The notes beneath the pieces were generated by a model. That model worked only from the letters and a program-made list of their open reading frames with translations. It was not told the DNA's origin and made no database searches. A program made the position numbers and the translations under genes. Below, in pieces: positions 45,480-54,358 of a stretch of DNA of 64,000 nucleotides (its first letter is position 1; every line of letters starts with the position of its first letter). Location: the NCBI GenBank assembly GCA_024234165.1, contig JACKOP010000001.1, positions 930,001 through 994,000 of the forward strand. Direction: 5' to 3'. The DNA comes from Pseudomonadales bacterium (GTDB lineage Bacteria; Pseudomonadota; Gammaproteobacteria; Pseudomonadales; UBA5518).

Positions 45480-45506
45480 ATTCAATGCCCGACGGGGGTA
45501 CGCACG

Positions 45507-46343
45507 GTGGAGCGGCTTGTCGCGGAGGTTCGCGAGCGGGTCATCGATGCGATTCGCAGCAATCGCATCGTGCTGCCGACGCTTCCGGAAGCGGCATTGA
45601 AGGTGCGCGATGCCGCCGAAGATCCGCGCACGGACGCAGCCGGCATCGCCCGCGTGATCGCCGGCGACGCTGCACTGTCGGCACGCGTCGTGCGGGTCGC
45701 GAACAGCCCGCTGCTGCGCGCGTCCACGCCGATCCTGGACTTGCGGATGGCGATCAGCCGGCTCGGCATGCAGTACACATGCAGTCTGGCGATCGGGTTG
45801 GCGATGGAGCAGATGTTCCAGGCCACCTCGAACCTGATCGACGAACGCCTGCGCAGCATCTGGGCGCACAGCACCGAGGTTGCCGGCATCAGTGCGGTGC
45901 TGGCACGCAGCTATACCCGCCTGAAGCCCGACCAGGCGACGCTCGCAGGCCTGGTGCACCAGATCGGTGCCCTGCCGGTGCTGCGCTTCGCCGAAGAATA
46001 CCGCCAGCTGCTGAAAGACCCGCAACTGCTCGAGCAGTCGATCACGGAACTGCACGGCGAACTCGGACAGCTGATCCTCGATACCTGGAGCTTCGCGCCG
46101 GAGCTGTCGTGCGTACCAGCGGACTATCTGAAATTCGACCGCAGTCCACCGAGTGTCGATTATGCCGACGTGGTCATGGTCGCCAACCTGCAGAGCCTGA
46201 TCGGCTCCGGGCACCCGCTGACGCAGATGGACTGGCATCAGATCGGGGCCTTTGCACGCCTCGGGCTCGAGCCGGAATTCAACGCGATGGAGGTCGAGGA
46301 TCTCAGCGAGGCCCTCGAAGCGAGCATCGCCTCGCTGCAGTAA
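45507..46343 (+). CDS. HDOD-domain protein
   Basis: 278 aa from GTG 45507. A single HDOD domain (about 18-215): LPTLPEAALKVRDAAEDPRT, SARVVRVANSPLLRASTPIL, ISRLGMQYTCSLAIGLAMEQ. The HD-type metal ligands are incomplete, as is usual for HDOD, so it is probably a signalling scaffold, not a hydrolase. No GGDEF or EAL domain is attached. Likely co-transcribed with ygfZ. Confidence 0.88.
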   Translation: MERLVAEVRERVIDAIRSNRIVLPTLPEAALKVRDAAEDPRTDAAGIARVIAGDAALSARVVRVANSPLLRASTPILDLRMAISRLGMQYTCSLAIGLAMEQMFQATSNLIDERLRSIWAHSTEVAGISAVLARSYTRLKPDQATLAGLVHQIGALPVLRFAEEYRQLLKDPQLLEQSITELHGELGQLILDTWSFAPELSCVPADYLKFDRSPPSVDYADVVMVANLQSLIGSGHPLTQMDWHQIGAFARLGLEPEFNAMEVEDLSEALEASIASLQ

Positions 46344-46346
46344 CTC

Positions 46347-46364
46347 GTCGGGTTGAAACCCGAC
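46347..46364. terminator. Hairpin between convergent HDOD gene and ung
   Basis: GTCGGGT pairs perfectly with ACCCGAC around TGAA, filling the 21-base gap between the two convergent stops. No T run on either strand, so it may act as a barrier or be a small dispersed repeat. Confidence 0.4.
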
Positions 46365-47054
46365 CTACGGGGAGATACGCCAATCGATCGGCGACTTGCC
46401 GTGTTCGACGAGATAGCTGTTTGCCGCCGAGAAGTGCCCGTTACCGATGAACCCACGGTAGGCGGACAGCGGCGAGGGATGCGGTGAGGACAGCGCCAGG
46501 TGGCGCGTACGATCGATGATACGGCCCTTGCGCTCGGCGTAGCTGCCCCAGAGCATGAACACGAGATTCTGGCGGCGCTCGCTCAACACCTCCACCACAC
46601 GATCGGTGAACCTTTCCCAGCCGCGCCCCTGGTGGGAGCCCGCGCGCCCATGCTCCACGGTAAGCACGCTGTTCAGCAGCAGCACGCCCTGGCGTGCCCA
46701 GTGCTCGAGACAACCGTGTGCCGGTGACTCGATACCCAGGTCACGGCGCAATTCCGCAAAGATGTTCTGCAGCGACGGCGGTACCGCAACACCGCGCGGC
46801 ACCGAGAAGCACAAGCCATGCGCCTGCCCGGGCCCGTGGTACGGATCCTGCCCCAGTACGACCACCTCCACCGTATCGAACGGTGCGTACCGGAACGCGG
46901 CGAACCAATTTTCCGTGGCCGGGTAGATCGTCTTGCCTGCACGCTTCTCATCGACCAGGAACGCACGCAGCGCATGCATGTACGGCTGCTCGAATTCGGC
47001 GCCAAGCTCCACGAGCCACGACGCCTCGAGGTCGTTTCGTGCCTTGCCGCTCAT
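46365..47054 (-). CDS. ung: Uracil-DNA glycosylase
   Basis: 229 aa from ATG 47054. Family 1 UDG removing uracil from DNA. The water-activating loop GQDPYHGPGQAHGLCFSV is perfect, VLLLNSVLTVE and the Leu-intercalation motif HPSPLSAYRGF are present. It lies 40 bases after the F420 gene fbiC on the same strand and may be read through from that operon. Confidence 0.96.
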   Translation of the reverse strand: MSGKARNDLEASWLVELGAEFEQPYMHALRAFLVDEKRAGKTIYPATENWFAAFRYAPFDTVEVVVLGQDPYHGPGQAHGLCFSVPRGVAVPPSLQNIFAELRRDLGIESPAHGCLEHWARQGVLLLNSVLTVEHGRAGSHQGRGWERFTDRVVEVLSERRQNLVFMLWGSYAERKGRIIDRTRHLALSSPHPSPLSAYRGFIGNGHFSAANSYLVEHGKSPIDWRISP

Positions 47055-47094
47055 CGCTCCGCTACCCGTGCCACCGCTGCCGAATCGGTCGGGC

Positions 47095-49563
47095 TCAGTT
47101 GCGCACCGGAACCGCCATCCGTGCACGGGCCGCGCCACGCGGCACCGGCGTATTGACATACTCCGCGAGCGGGGCTGCGTGGTGTGCCGCGTGCTGTCGC
47201 TCCTGCGCGGCCGGCTCGTAGAGCGTGGTGCGCTGCCACGGCTCGCGCCCCGCTGCGCGGATCAGCGCCTCGAGCTCCGCCGGCGGGAATTCCTGCCCGT
47301 GCGCTGCGCCTGCGGCACGCGTGATCGACTCGTTCATCAGCGTGCCGCCGACGTCATTCGCTCCGGCGTGCAGGCAGGCACGCACGCCTTCGGGACCCAT
47401 TTTCACCCACGAGGCCTGGATGTTCGGCACATGCGGGAACAGCACGATGCGAGCGACGGCGTGCATCAGCACTGCCTCGCGGAACGTGGGTCCACGACGC
47501 GCACGCCCGCGCAGATACATCGGCGCTTCGCCGGCAACGAAGGGCAGCGGCACGAACTCGGTGAAACCGCCGTGGCGACGCTGCAGGTCGCGAACCAGCA
47601 ACAGATGATGCGCCTGGTGCTGCAGCTTCTCTATATGGCCATACATGATCGTCGCCGTGCTGCGCACACCGAGGCCATGCGCGATCTCCATCACCTCGAC
47701 CCACTCGGCGCTGCGGATCTTGTCCGGGCAGAGCACGGCGCGTACTTCATCGTGCAGGATCTCGGCTGCGGTCCCCGGCAGCGTCGCCAGTCCAGCCTCG
47801 CGCAGCCTGGTGATGAAGTCGGCCAGCGGCGTGCCAAGCGTCTTCGCTCCCTGCCAGATCTCGAGCGGCGAGAACGCGTGGATATGCATCCCCGGTGCCA
47901 CCTGCTTCACGATCCGGCAGATATCCAGGTATTTCTGTCCGGTGTAGGCAGGATGAATGCCGCCCTGCAGGCAGACCTCGGTGGCACCACGCTCCCACGC
48001 TTCGCCGACGCGACGTGCCAGTTCTTGCTCATCCAGATCGTAGGGAGCACCGCGCAACTCCTCGTGCGCCTTGCCCTTGGAGAAAGCACAGAACTGGCAT
48101 TTGAAGTAACAGACGTTCGTGTAGTTGATGTTGCGGTTCACCACATAGCTGACGCGATCACCGTGCAGACTGCGATTCAAGCGATCGGCGTATGCACACA
48201 CGCGCGAGAAATCGGCACCACGCACACCCAGCAGCAGCACCACGTCGTCCAGAGCCAGATCCTCGCCACGCTCGGCGCACGCAAGCACTGCCTCGATACG
48301 ACTGCTGCTGCGGCCAGCCACCAGCGTACCGGCAAGCAGTGCGCTCTCGATCGCGGGCAACTCCGACGATGAGCCGGTCAGCCACCCATCGACGCGCGGA
48401 TAGCCTTCGGTATCGGTGTTTGCACGCAGTGGCGGCTGCAGCGCCGGATCCACCCAGCGCTCGCAGTCACGCACGAACGCCGGGTAGATCGTCAGTCGCT
48501 CCTGCAGGAACTTGCCGCTCTGCGCCGTTTCCGCTGCAAGCTGGTCGAGATGCGGCCAGGGTGCTTCGGGATTCACGAAATCCGGCGTAAGCGGAGACAC
48601 CCCGCCCCAGTCGTTGATCCCGGCATCGATCAGCCGCGACAGCACGCCGGGGCTGAGGTTCGGCGGCGCCTGCACGCTCATGTGCGGACCCAGCACCAGC
48701 CGCGCGACTGCGATGCTCCACAACAGCTCGTCGAGATCCGGCTCCGGCGCCGTTGCCATGCGCGTGCCGAGCTTGGCACGGAAATTCTGCACGATGACTT
48801 CCTGCAGATTGCCGTATTCGCGATGGATCGCCCGCAACGCCAGCAGCGACTCGACCCGCTCGACACGCGTCTCGCCGATACCGATCAGGATCCCCGACGT
48901 AAACGGCACTCGCGCTTCACCAGCGAGGCGCATCGTCTGCAGGCGCACCCCGGGCGCCTTGTCGGGCGAACCGTAATGCGGCATGCCCTTGCCACAGAGC
49001 CGCTGCGACGACGACTCCAGCATGATCCCCATCGACGGCGCGAACGGGCGCAGCATCGCGATCTCTTCCGCGCTCATGTTGCCGGCATTGATATGCGGCA
49101 ACAGCCCCGTCTGGTCACGCACTGCAGCGGCAACGTGAGCCAGGTATTCGAGCGTACTGGCAAAGCCCATTGCAGCGAGCTCGTCACGCGCCACCCGATA
49201 ACGCCGTTCCGGCTTCTCGCCGAGTGTGAACAGTGCCTCCTTGCATCCCAGGCGCGCTGCGGCACGCGCGCTGTCGAGCACCTGTTCGAGACTCATGTAC
49301 GGCGCCTCGATCTTCTTCGGTGTCTGCGCAAAGGTGCAGTAATGGCAGACATCCCGGCACAGTTGCGTCAGCGGAATGAAGACCTTGCGCGAGTACGTGA
49401 TCAGATTGCCGTGCGCCGCATCGCGCATCGCAGCGGCAACGCGCATCAGCGCACCGGTATCGGTGATACCGGCCAGCGCGAGCGCCTGTTCATCCGAAAG
49501 ACCGGCACTGGAACGCGCCGCATCGGCAAGTGCGTCCAGGGGATTCCTGCTCAACATCTGCAC
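47095..49563 (-). CDS. fbiC: FO synthase (CofG-CofH fusion)
   Basis: 822 aa. Makes 7,8-didemethyl-8-hydroxy-5-deazariboflavin (FO), the F420 chromophore, from tyrosine and a ribityl-uracil. Two radical-SAM modules: N-terminal CofG with CRDVCHYC (Cys69, 73, 76) and C-terminal CofH (from about residue 440) with NINYTNVCYFKCQFCAF. The order and length match actinobacterial FbiC, not the separate archaeal CofG and CofH. A linker with LALDDVVLLLGVRG joins them. It lies downstream of cofC (24 bases) in the F420 operon. Confidence 0.94.
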   Translation of the reverse strand: MQMLSRNPLDALADAARSSAGLSDEQALALAGITDTGALMRVAAAMRDAAHGNLITYSRKVFIPLTQLCRDVCHYCTFAQTPKKIEAPYMSLEQVLDSARAAARLGCKEALFTLGEKPERRYRVARDELAAMGFASTLEYLAHVAAAVRDQTGLLPHINAGNMSAEEIAMLRPFAPSMGIMLESSSQRLCGKGMPHYGSPDKAPGVRLQTMRLAGEARVPFTSGILIGIGETRVERVESLLALRAIHREYGNLQEVIVQNFRAKLGTRMATAPEPDLDELLWSIAVARLVLGPHMSVQAPPNLSPGVLSRLIDAGINDWGGVSPLTPDFVNPEAPWPHLDQLAAETAQSGKFLQERLTIYPAFVRDCERWVDPALQPPLRANTDTEGYPRVDGWLTGSSSELPAIESALLAGTLVAGRSSSRIEAVLACAERGEDLALDDVVLLLGVRGADFSRVCAYADRLNRSLHGDRVSYVVNRNINYTNVCYFKCQFCAFSKGKAHEELRGAPYDLDEQELARRVGEAWERGATEVCLQGGIHPAYTGQKYLDICRIVKQVAPGMHIHAFSPLEIWQGAKTLGTPLADFITRLREAGLATLPGTAAEILHDEVRAVLCPDKIRSAEWVEVMEIAHGLGVRSTATIMYGHIEKLQHQAHHLLLVRDLQRRHGGFTEFVPLPFVAGEAPMYLRGRARRGPTFREAVLMHAVARIVLFPHVPNIQASWVKMGPEGVRACLHAGANDVGGTLMNESITRAAGAAHGQEFPPAELEALIRAAGREPWQRTTLYEPAAQERQHAAHHAAPLAEYVNTPVPRGAARARMAVPVRN

Positions 49564-49587
49564 GGGAATTGACCTCGGTTGCGTGGG

Positions 49588-50283
49588 CTAGGCGGGATGC
49601 AATCGCAACAGCAGTCGCGTCGTATGCTCCCCGCAGCCATTCTGGGGACTTTGGGAAAGCTCCACAAGCGCGGCCAGCTCCGCCGGCTGGTCGATGTCGC
49701 GTCGGAGTCCGTCGGCGTCGAATTCCGCACAGGCAACTCCCGCCGTCGCCGCCGCCGCACGGTGTTGCCGCCGGCTGTCGATGCCGAAACGGTAGGCAAC
49801 CACCCCGGGCGGCGTGCTCAGCAGGCAGTTGGTGCCTGTACCCATGCGATCGCTGACGAGCGTGATCCGTGCTGAACCATCGTCGTGCCACCGCTCCCGG
49901 TGGGCAGCAATCAATGCACGCAACTCGGCAGCCGTCGCGCACGGCAGATCGGCGTGCAGCACGAGCAGATCCGTTGCACCCCGTTGCAGCACATGGCGCG
50001 TCGCCTCGGCAAGCGCCGCATTCAACGGATCCTGCACTGCCGGACCCGGGCGGAACAGATCGACACCGAGCTCGCGTGCCAGTGCCGCGACGTCGGGATC
50101 GTCCGACACCAGCACGATACGGTTCGCGGCCAGCGGAACGCCAAGCAGCGCTGCCAGCACGTCACGCGCCATCGCAGCGACCAGCTGGCGTCGCGCACGC
50201 GGATCCAGCGCTCCCGCCAGGCGCTCCTTGGCACGGTCGAGGTTTTTCAGCGGCACCAGCACCCACAAGGTTTCGGCGATCAT
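49588..50283 (-). CDS. cofC: 2-phospho-L-lactate (or analogous) guanylyltransferase CofC
   Basis: 231 aa nucleotidyltransferase. Activates phospholactate, phosphoenolpyruvate or 3-phosphoglycerate with GTP for F420 side-chain assembly. The start LWVLVPLKNLDRAKERLAGA carries the GTP-binding Lys/Arg pattern, then ILVS-type VLVSDDPDVAALA, LLVLHADLPCATAAEL and RMGTGTNCLLSTPP. Which of the three substrates it uses cannot be read with confidence. The ATG overlaps the cofD stop by 4 bases. Confidence 0.9.
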   Translation of the reverse strand: MIAETLWVLVPLKNLDRAKERLAGALDPRARRQLVAAMARDVLAALLGVPLAANRIVLVSDDPDVAALARELGVDLFRPGPAVQDPLNAALAEATRHVLQRGATDLLVLHADLPCATAAELRALIAAHRERWHDDGSARITLVSDRMGTGTNCLLSTPPGVVAYRFGIDSRRQHRAAAATAGVACAEFDADGLRRDIDQPAELAALVELSQSPQNGCGEHTTRLLLRLHPA

Positions 50284-51227
50284 TCCGCCCGCTCTGCCAT
50301 GAACTGCAGCACCTCGCGCGCAAGGCGCTCACGATCGCCGGCATCGCGCATCACCGTATCGGTGACCAGTACGCGCATGCCGAGCGCCATGATCGCATCC
50401 ACCTGCGCCGCGTCCTCGTGATCGATCACGAATGCCTGCACCAGCCCGCGATAATGTTCTGCGACCCCGCAGGCCGATACCGGCATGCCGAGTTCCGCCA
50501 TCATCTTTGCTGCCGGGCCCTTGATCGCCCTGCCCCCGATGATCGGCGAAACGGCGACTACCGGCAGCGACTGGAGCAGCGCGCGCATGCCGGCAACCGC
50601 GAGTACCGGATCGACGCTCAGGTACGGGTTCGAGGGACACACGACGACCAGCGAGTCCCCCCCTGCAAGCCAGTCGTGCAGCGTCGGAACCGGTTGTGCG
50701 CATTCGGCATGCTGGTAGCGCAGTGCGCGCACGCGGGGTTCGCAGCGTTCGCGCACGAAATACTCCTGGAAGGCGAAAGTACCTCGATCGGTATCGACGA
50801 GCGTGCGCACCGCCGTGTCGCTCATCGGCGCGATCGTGTGCCGCACTCCCAGCGATCGCGCCAGTTCGGCAGTGGCCTCGCTCAGCGTATGCCCGGCACG
50901 CAACAGCGCCGTGCGCCGCAGATGTGTCGCCAGATCGCGGTCACCGAGGCGAAACCAGTCCGGACCACCGAGTCCGGTGAGAGCCTCCAGGCAGTGCCAG
51001 GTCTCGCCGGCGAGCCCCCAGCCGCGCTCCGGGTCGGCGCGACCGGCCAGCGTGTACATCAACGTATCGAGGTCCGGACAGACGGCCAGGCCGAGGTGTT
51101 CGAAGTCGTCACCGGTATTCGCGACGACCAGCAGCTCCTGCGGCGCGAGTACGGTGGCGAGTCCGCTGGCGAGCTTGGCACCACCCACGCCCCCGGAGAT
51201 TGCGACGACGCGCCCTGCAGCGTTCAC
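50280..51227 (-). CDS. cofD: F420 phosphotransferase CofD
   Basis: 315 aa. Transfers the phospholactyl-type group from its GDP carrier to FO, giving F420-0 or dehydro-F420-0. Characteristic start ISGGVGGAKLASGLATVL, then NTGDDFEHLGLAVCPDLDTL, GLGDRDLATHLRRT-type (LGDRDLATHLRRTALLRAG) and VCPSNPYLSVDPVLAV. It overlaps cofE and cofC by 4 bases each. Confidence 0.95.
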   Translation of the reverse strand: MNAAGRVVAISGGVGGAKLASGLATVLAPQELLVVANTGDDFEHLGLAVCPDLDTLMYTLAGRADPERGWGLAGETWHCLEALTGLGGPDWFRLGDRDLATHLRRTALLRAGHTLSEATAELARSLGVRHTIAPMSDTAVRTLVDTDRGTFAFQEYFVRERCEPRVRALRYQHAECAQPVPTLHDWLAGGDSLVVVCPSNPYLSVDPVLAVAGMRALLQSLPVVAVSPIIGGRAIKGPAAKMMAELGMPVSACGVAEHYRGLVQAFVIDHEDAAQVDAIMALGMRVLVTDTVMRDAGDRERLAREVLQFMAERAE

Positions 51228-51985
51228 TGTCGGAACAGGTCGCGCTCGCGTGCCCGCAGCAGCGCCTGCATGCCTTCGTCCGAAGGCTCGAGCGCCGCCC
51301 CGCGCACCAGCACTGCCGGGATTGCCTCGTCGGCCTGCCCCATCACGAACGATGCCGCCGCGGCGAGTTCATCGGCCACTGCAATCTCGGTGATCTCGAG
51401 CTTGCGACCGAACAGATCCGGTGCTCCGATACGGTTCACGACCGGGCGAAAGCCGGCGCAACCGATCGCAAAACCGGTGATGCCGTTACGCCATGGCCGT
51501 CCCGCAGAGTCGTTGATGATCACCGAGATCGTTGCACCCGTCTCCCGGGCCGCGCGCTCGCCCACGCCTCGCGCACTGGCATCCGGATCCAGCGGCAGCA
51601 GCAGCACCTTGTCCGGATCCGCGACATTGGAGCGATCCACGCCGGCGTTGGCGTGCACATAACCGAGCCGGTGTTCGACGATCAATGCGCCGGGACGCTG
51701 GCGCAGCACCTCGCGCGACTCGGACAGGATCACCTCGACCAGGCGCGGATCCTTGTCGGCTGGACCAGCGAGCTCAAGCGCGCGCGCCGACGGCACCACG
51801 TCGCGCAGATCGACGTAGCGGTTCTCTGCCTTGGAGATGATCTTCTGCGCGATCACCAGCAGATCACCATCACGCAGTCCACCGGCGCAACGGTGCGCTG
51901 CGTCGATCAGCAGCGCGGCGACATCGTCACCAGGCTCCACCAGCGGCAGCCCGGTGAGCGGGATCAGTTGCAGTGTTTCACTCAC
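51224..51985 (-). CDS. cofE: F420-0:gamma-glutamyl ligase CofE
   Basis: 253 aa. Adds gamma-linked glutamates to F420-0 using GTP. Start LIPLTGLPLVEPGDDVAALL, then GDLLVIAQKIISKAENRYVD, LPLDPDASARGVG and SVIINDSAGRPWRNGITGFA. It is the single-domain form; the nitroreductase-like C-terminal domain of mycobacterial FbiB is absent. It overlaps the upstream reductase gene by 8 bases. Confidence 0.94.
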   Translation of the reverse strand: MSETLQLIPLTGLPLVEPGDDVAALLIDAAHRCAGGLRDGDLLVIAQKIISKAENRYVDLRDVVPSARALELAGPADKDPRLVEVILSESREVLRQRPGALIVEHRLGYVHANAGVDRSNVADPDKVLLLPLDPDASARGVGERAARETGATISVIINDSAGRPWRNGITGFAIGCAGFRPVVNRIGAPDLFGRKLEITEIAVADELAAAASFVMGQADEAIPAVLVRGAALEPSDEGMQALLRARERDLFRQ

Positions 51986-52670
51986 CGCCGCCTTCGATCC
52001 CGGTGATGCGGATTCCCGCGTGGCACTTGAACGTACGGTTGATGTTGATGATGACCGAAGTCAGCGCCTCCGCTGCGGTGGAGTTCGCGATCGGCCCGGC
52101 ATGAAAACCGCGCATGCCGCATGCCTCGACGAGCCCGATGACCTCCTGGCGCGCTTCCTTGTCGTTGCCACAGACCAGCACGTCGCACTCGAGGCCGTGC
52201 CCCTCCTGCAGATGATGCGCGGCCACGTTCTGGAATGCCGATACCACCTTCACCGATTCGCCGAGCAACTGCTGCGCCGCGGTGCCTGCCGAACCCTCGG
52301 GCGGCATCTGTACGGTACCGACCTTCGGCGGCACCAGCGGAACCGTCACGTCGACGAGGATCTTGCCGGCGAGCGCCGATCGCACGTGCTCGAGCGTCGA
52401 CTTCTGGTGTGCAAACGGCACCGTCAGCACCACGATGTCGGCTGCGCGTGCGGCATCGAGGTTTTCCATCGCGGCAACATCGACGTGCGTAGCGCCCCAT
52501 TCGGCCATGACCTGGCGCAGTTCTTCGAGTGCGGCCTGTGCCTTTTCCAGCGTGCGCGAGCCGATGATCACCGCGTGTCCGGCCTGCGTCCAGCGTCGTA
52601 CCAGACCGGTGCCCAGTGCGCCGGTACCTCCCAGAATCGCGATCTTCTTCGAAACGTTCGCCTCGTTCAT
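51978..52670 (-). CDS. npdG: F420:NADPH oxidoreductase
   Basis: 230 aa from ATG 52670 with GGAGG upstream. Swaps hydride between NADPH and F420, so it would keep F420H2 supplied. Rossmann start AILGGTGALGTGLVRRW, then IIGSRT with the Arg that favours NADPH, VVLTVPFAHQKSTLEHV, DVTVPLVPPKVGTVQMPPEG and SAFQNVAAHHLQ, close to Fno/NpdG enzymes. First gene of the F420 operon. Confidence 0.92.
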   Translation of the reverse strand: MNEANVSKKIAILGGTGALGTGLVRRWTQAGHAVIIGSRTLEKAQAALEELRQVMAEWGATHVDVAAMENLDAARAADIVVLTVPFAHQKSTLEHVRSALAGKILVDVTVPLVPPKVGTVQMPPEGSAGTAAQQLLGESVKVVSAFQNVAAHHLQEGHGLECDVLVCGNDKEARQEVIGLVEACGMRGFHAGPIANSTAAEALTSVIININRTFKCHAGIRITGIEGGGE

Positions 52671-52731
52671 GCATCCTCCGTGGTACCGTTGCGGGATGTT
52701 ACCCGGACCGCGCATGGCGCAGCGCCCCGGC

Positions 52732-52737
52732 TATAAT
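52732..52737 (+). promoter_or_regulatory. Candidate -10 element for the SDR gene
   Basis: A perfect TATAAT in GC-rich sequence, 61 bases before the SDR start and inside the divergent gap with the F420 operon. No good -35 box at the usual spacing, so this is a weak to moderate call. Confidence 0.45.
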
Positions 52738-52797
52738 GGCGCGCCATTCTAGACGCAAGCAGCGTCGCAAGTGAAATGCCGGAATTCGGAGGAACCC

Positions 52798-53571
52798 ATG
52801 CAGGACGGGCTGGACATGCACGGCAAGGTAGTGATCGTGACCGGGGGTGCCAAAGGCGTGGGTGCGGGCATCACGCGCTGCTTCCTCGCAGCAGGCGCAC
52901 GGGTTGCAGTGATCGGTCGCACACCACCCGAGCAACCGCTTGCATGCGCGGGCAACGAGGCCAGCTTCTGGCAGGCCGATGTACGCGACTACGACCAGAT
53001 CGTGACCTGCGTCGACGCCATTGCCGCACAGCACGGCCGCATCGATACGCTGATCAACAACGCGGGCGGCGCACCGAATGCCGATGCCGCCACTGCTTCA
53101 CCGCGCTTCTCGGAGTCGATCATCCGGCTCAACCTGCTCGCCCCGCTGAACTTCAGCCAGGTCGTGAACCGCGTGATGCAGCAACAGGATGAGGGCGGCA
53201 CGATCATCAACATCGCCAGCGTCAGCGCGATCCGCCCCTCGCCCGGAACGGCTGCCTACGGGGCAGCAAAGGCGGGACTGGTGAACCTCACCAATTCGCT
53301 GGCCGTCGAGTGGGCACCGAAAGTGCGCGTCGTCGCGGTGATCGCGGGACTCGTGCAGACCGAGCAGGCGCACCTGCACTACGGTGACGACGAGGGAATC
53401 GCTGCAGTCGGCCGTACCATCCCGCTCGGGCGCATGGCAATCCCTGCCGATATCGGCAATACATGCCTTTTCCTCGCATCACCGCTCGCGGGCTACATCT
53501 CGGGCGCTGCCATCACGGTGCACGGCGGCGGCGAGGCACCGGCTTTCCTCGCGGCATCGACCGCCCCCTGA
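52798..53571 (+). CDS. Short-chain dehydrogenase/reductase
   Basis: 257 aa from ATG 52798 with CGGAGGA upstream. Classical SDR: nucleotide loop TGGAKGVGAGI, NNAGG, catalytic Ser (INIASVSAI) and YxxxK (AYGAAKAGLVNL). The C-terminus FLASPLAGYISGAAITVHGG is typical. Substrate unknown. It is divergent from the F420 operon and shares a 127-base gap with it, which hints at but does not prove shared regulation. Confidence 0.88.
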   Translation: MQDGLDMHGKVVIVTGGAKGVGAGITRCFLAAGARVAVIGRTPPEQPLACAGNEASFWQADVRDYDQIVTCVDAIAAQHGRIDTLINNAGGAPNADAATASPRFSESIIRLNLLAPLNFSQVVNRVMQQQDEGGTIINIASVSAIRPSPGTAAYGAAKAGLVNLTNSLAVEWAPKVRVVAVIAGLVQTEQAHLHYGDDEGIAAVGRTIPLGRMAIPADIGNTCLFLASPLAGYISGAAITVHGGGEAPAFLAASTAP

Positions 53572-53624
53572 CGGCGGTGCGCACGTAGCTCGCCCCGCCG
53601 AGGGTTGCCACGGCCGTGCGGCAT

Positions 53625-54299
53625 TCAACGCGTGCGCGGTGTGCCGGAACGAGACCTGCCAGGACTCGCCGACCGTTTTGCAGCCTTCTTGCCCACGACC
53701 GCCTTGCTCGCGACAGCGGAACGCGCCTTGCGTGAAGCCGCCTGTTTTTTTCCGGCTGGACCCGAATCGGCCCTTCCCGGTGCTGCAGGCGCGCCCGCTC
53801 CGGACGCTGCCGGATCGGTACTGTCTGGCGCACGTGGCGCACGCTTGTCTGCCTGATCCGCAGCCTTCTTCGCCACGCGCTTGCCGCCGGTCAGCCCGGA
53901 AACCGCACGCGCCAGAGAATTCACCTGCCTGGTCAGCGCATCGATTCGTCCCGGGACCGGGTCGTCGCCGAAACCGAGACGCTGACGCACCCGACCGATC
54001 ATGTCTTCCACCGAACGGCTGTTGCTGTCTGCTGCATCGCCGATCCGCTCGCGCACGCCGGAGATCCGTTCGCGTGCCTCGCTGATCCGCCCCTTGATCG
54101 CATCGCGGCCCTGCCCCTCGATCTCCTGACCTTTATCGACCAGATCGTGGAAGAACCTGGACGCATCCTGGCTCGCCTTGTCGAGTTGATCGTGCGCACC
54201 CTCGAGGCTCTTGCCGTAGGCACCGAGTCCGGCAAGCCAGATCTTGCGCGCGGTCGTCTCGCCACTCTCCTGCTGCTTCTGCTTGCGTGGTTTCGCCAT
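53625..54299 (-). CDS. phaF: Phasin, PhaF/PhaI type
   Basis: 224 aa from ATG 54299 with GGAGG upstream. Residues about 18-135 form the amphipathic phasin helix domain (ARKIWLAGLGAYGKSLEGAH) that coats polyhydroxyalkanoate granules. The rest is a Lys/Ala/Pro-rich, H1-like tail (AAGKKQ-, SKAVVGKKAAKRSA), which in PhaF binds DNA and helps partition granules. It is divergent from a PhaD-like regulator gene, 60 bases between starts. Confidence 0.85.
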   Translation of the reverse strand: MAKPRKQKQQESGETTARKIWLAGLGAYGKSLEGAHDQLDKASQDASRFFHDLVDKGQEIEGQGRDAIKGRISEARERISGVRERIGDAADSNSRSVEDMIGRVRQRLGFGDDPVPGRIDALTRQVNSLARAVSGLTGGKRVAKKAADQADKRAPRAPDSTDPAASGAGAPAAPGRADSGPAGKKQAASRKARSAVASKAVVGKKAAKRSASPGRSRSGTPRTR

Positions 54300-54358
54300 C
54301 GACGCATCCTCCGCGTGCCACTGGAATATGCCACAGCATACTAGTAATGTTGCGCCCG

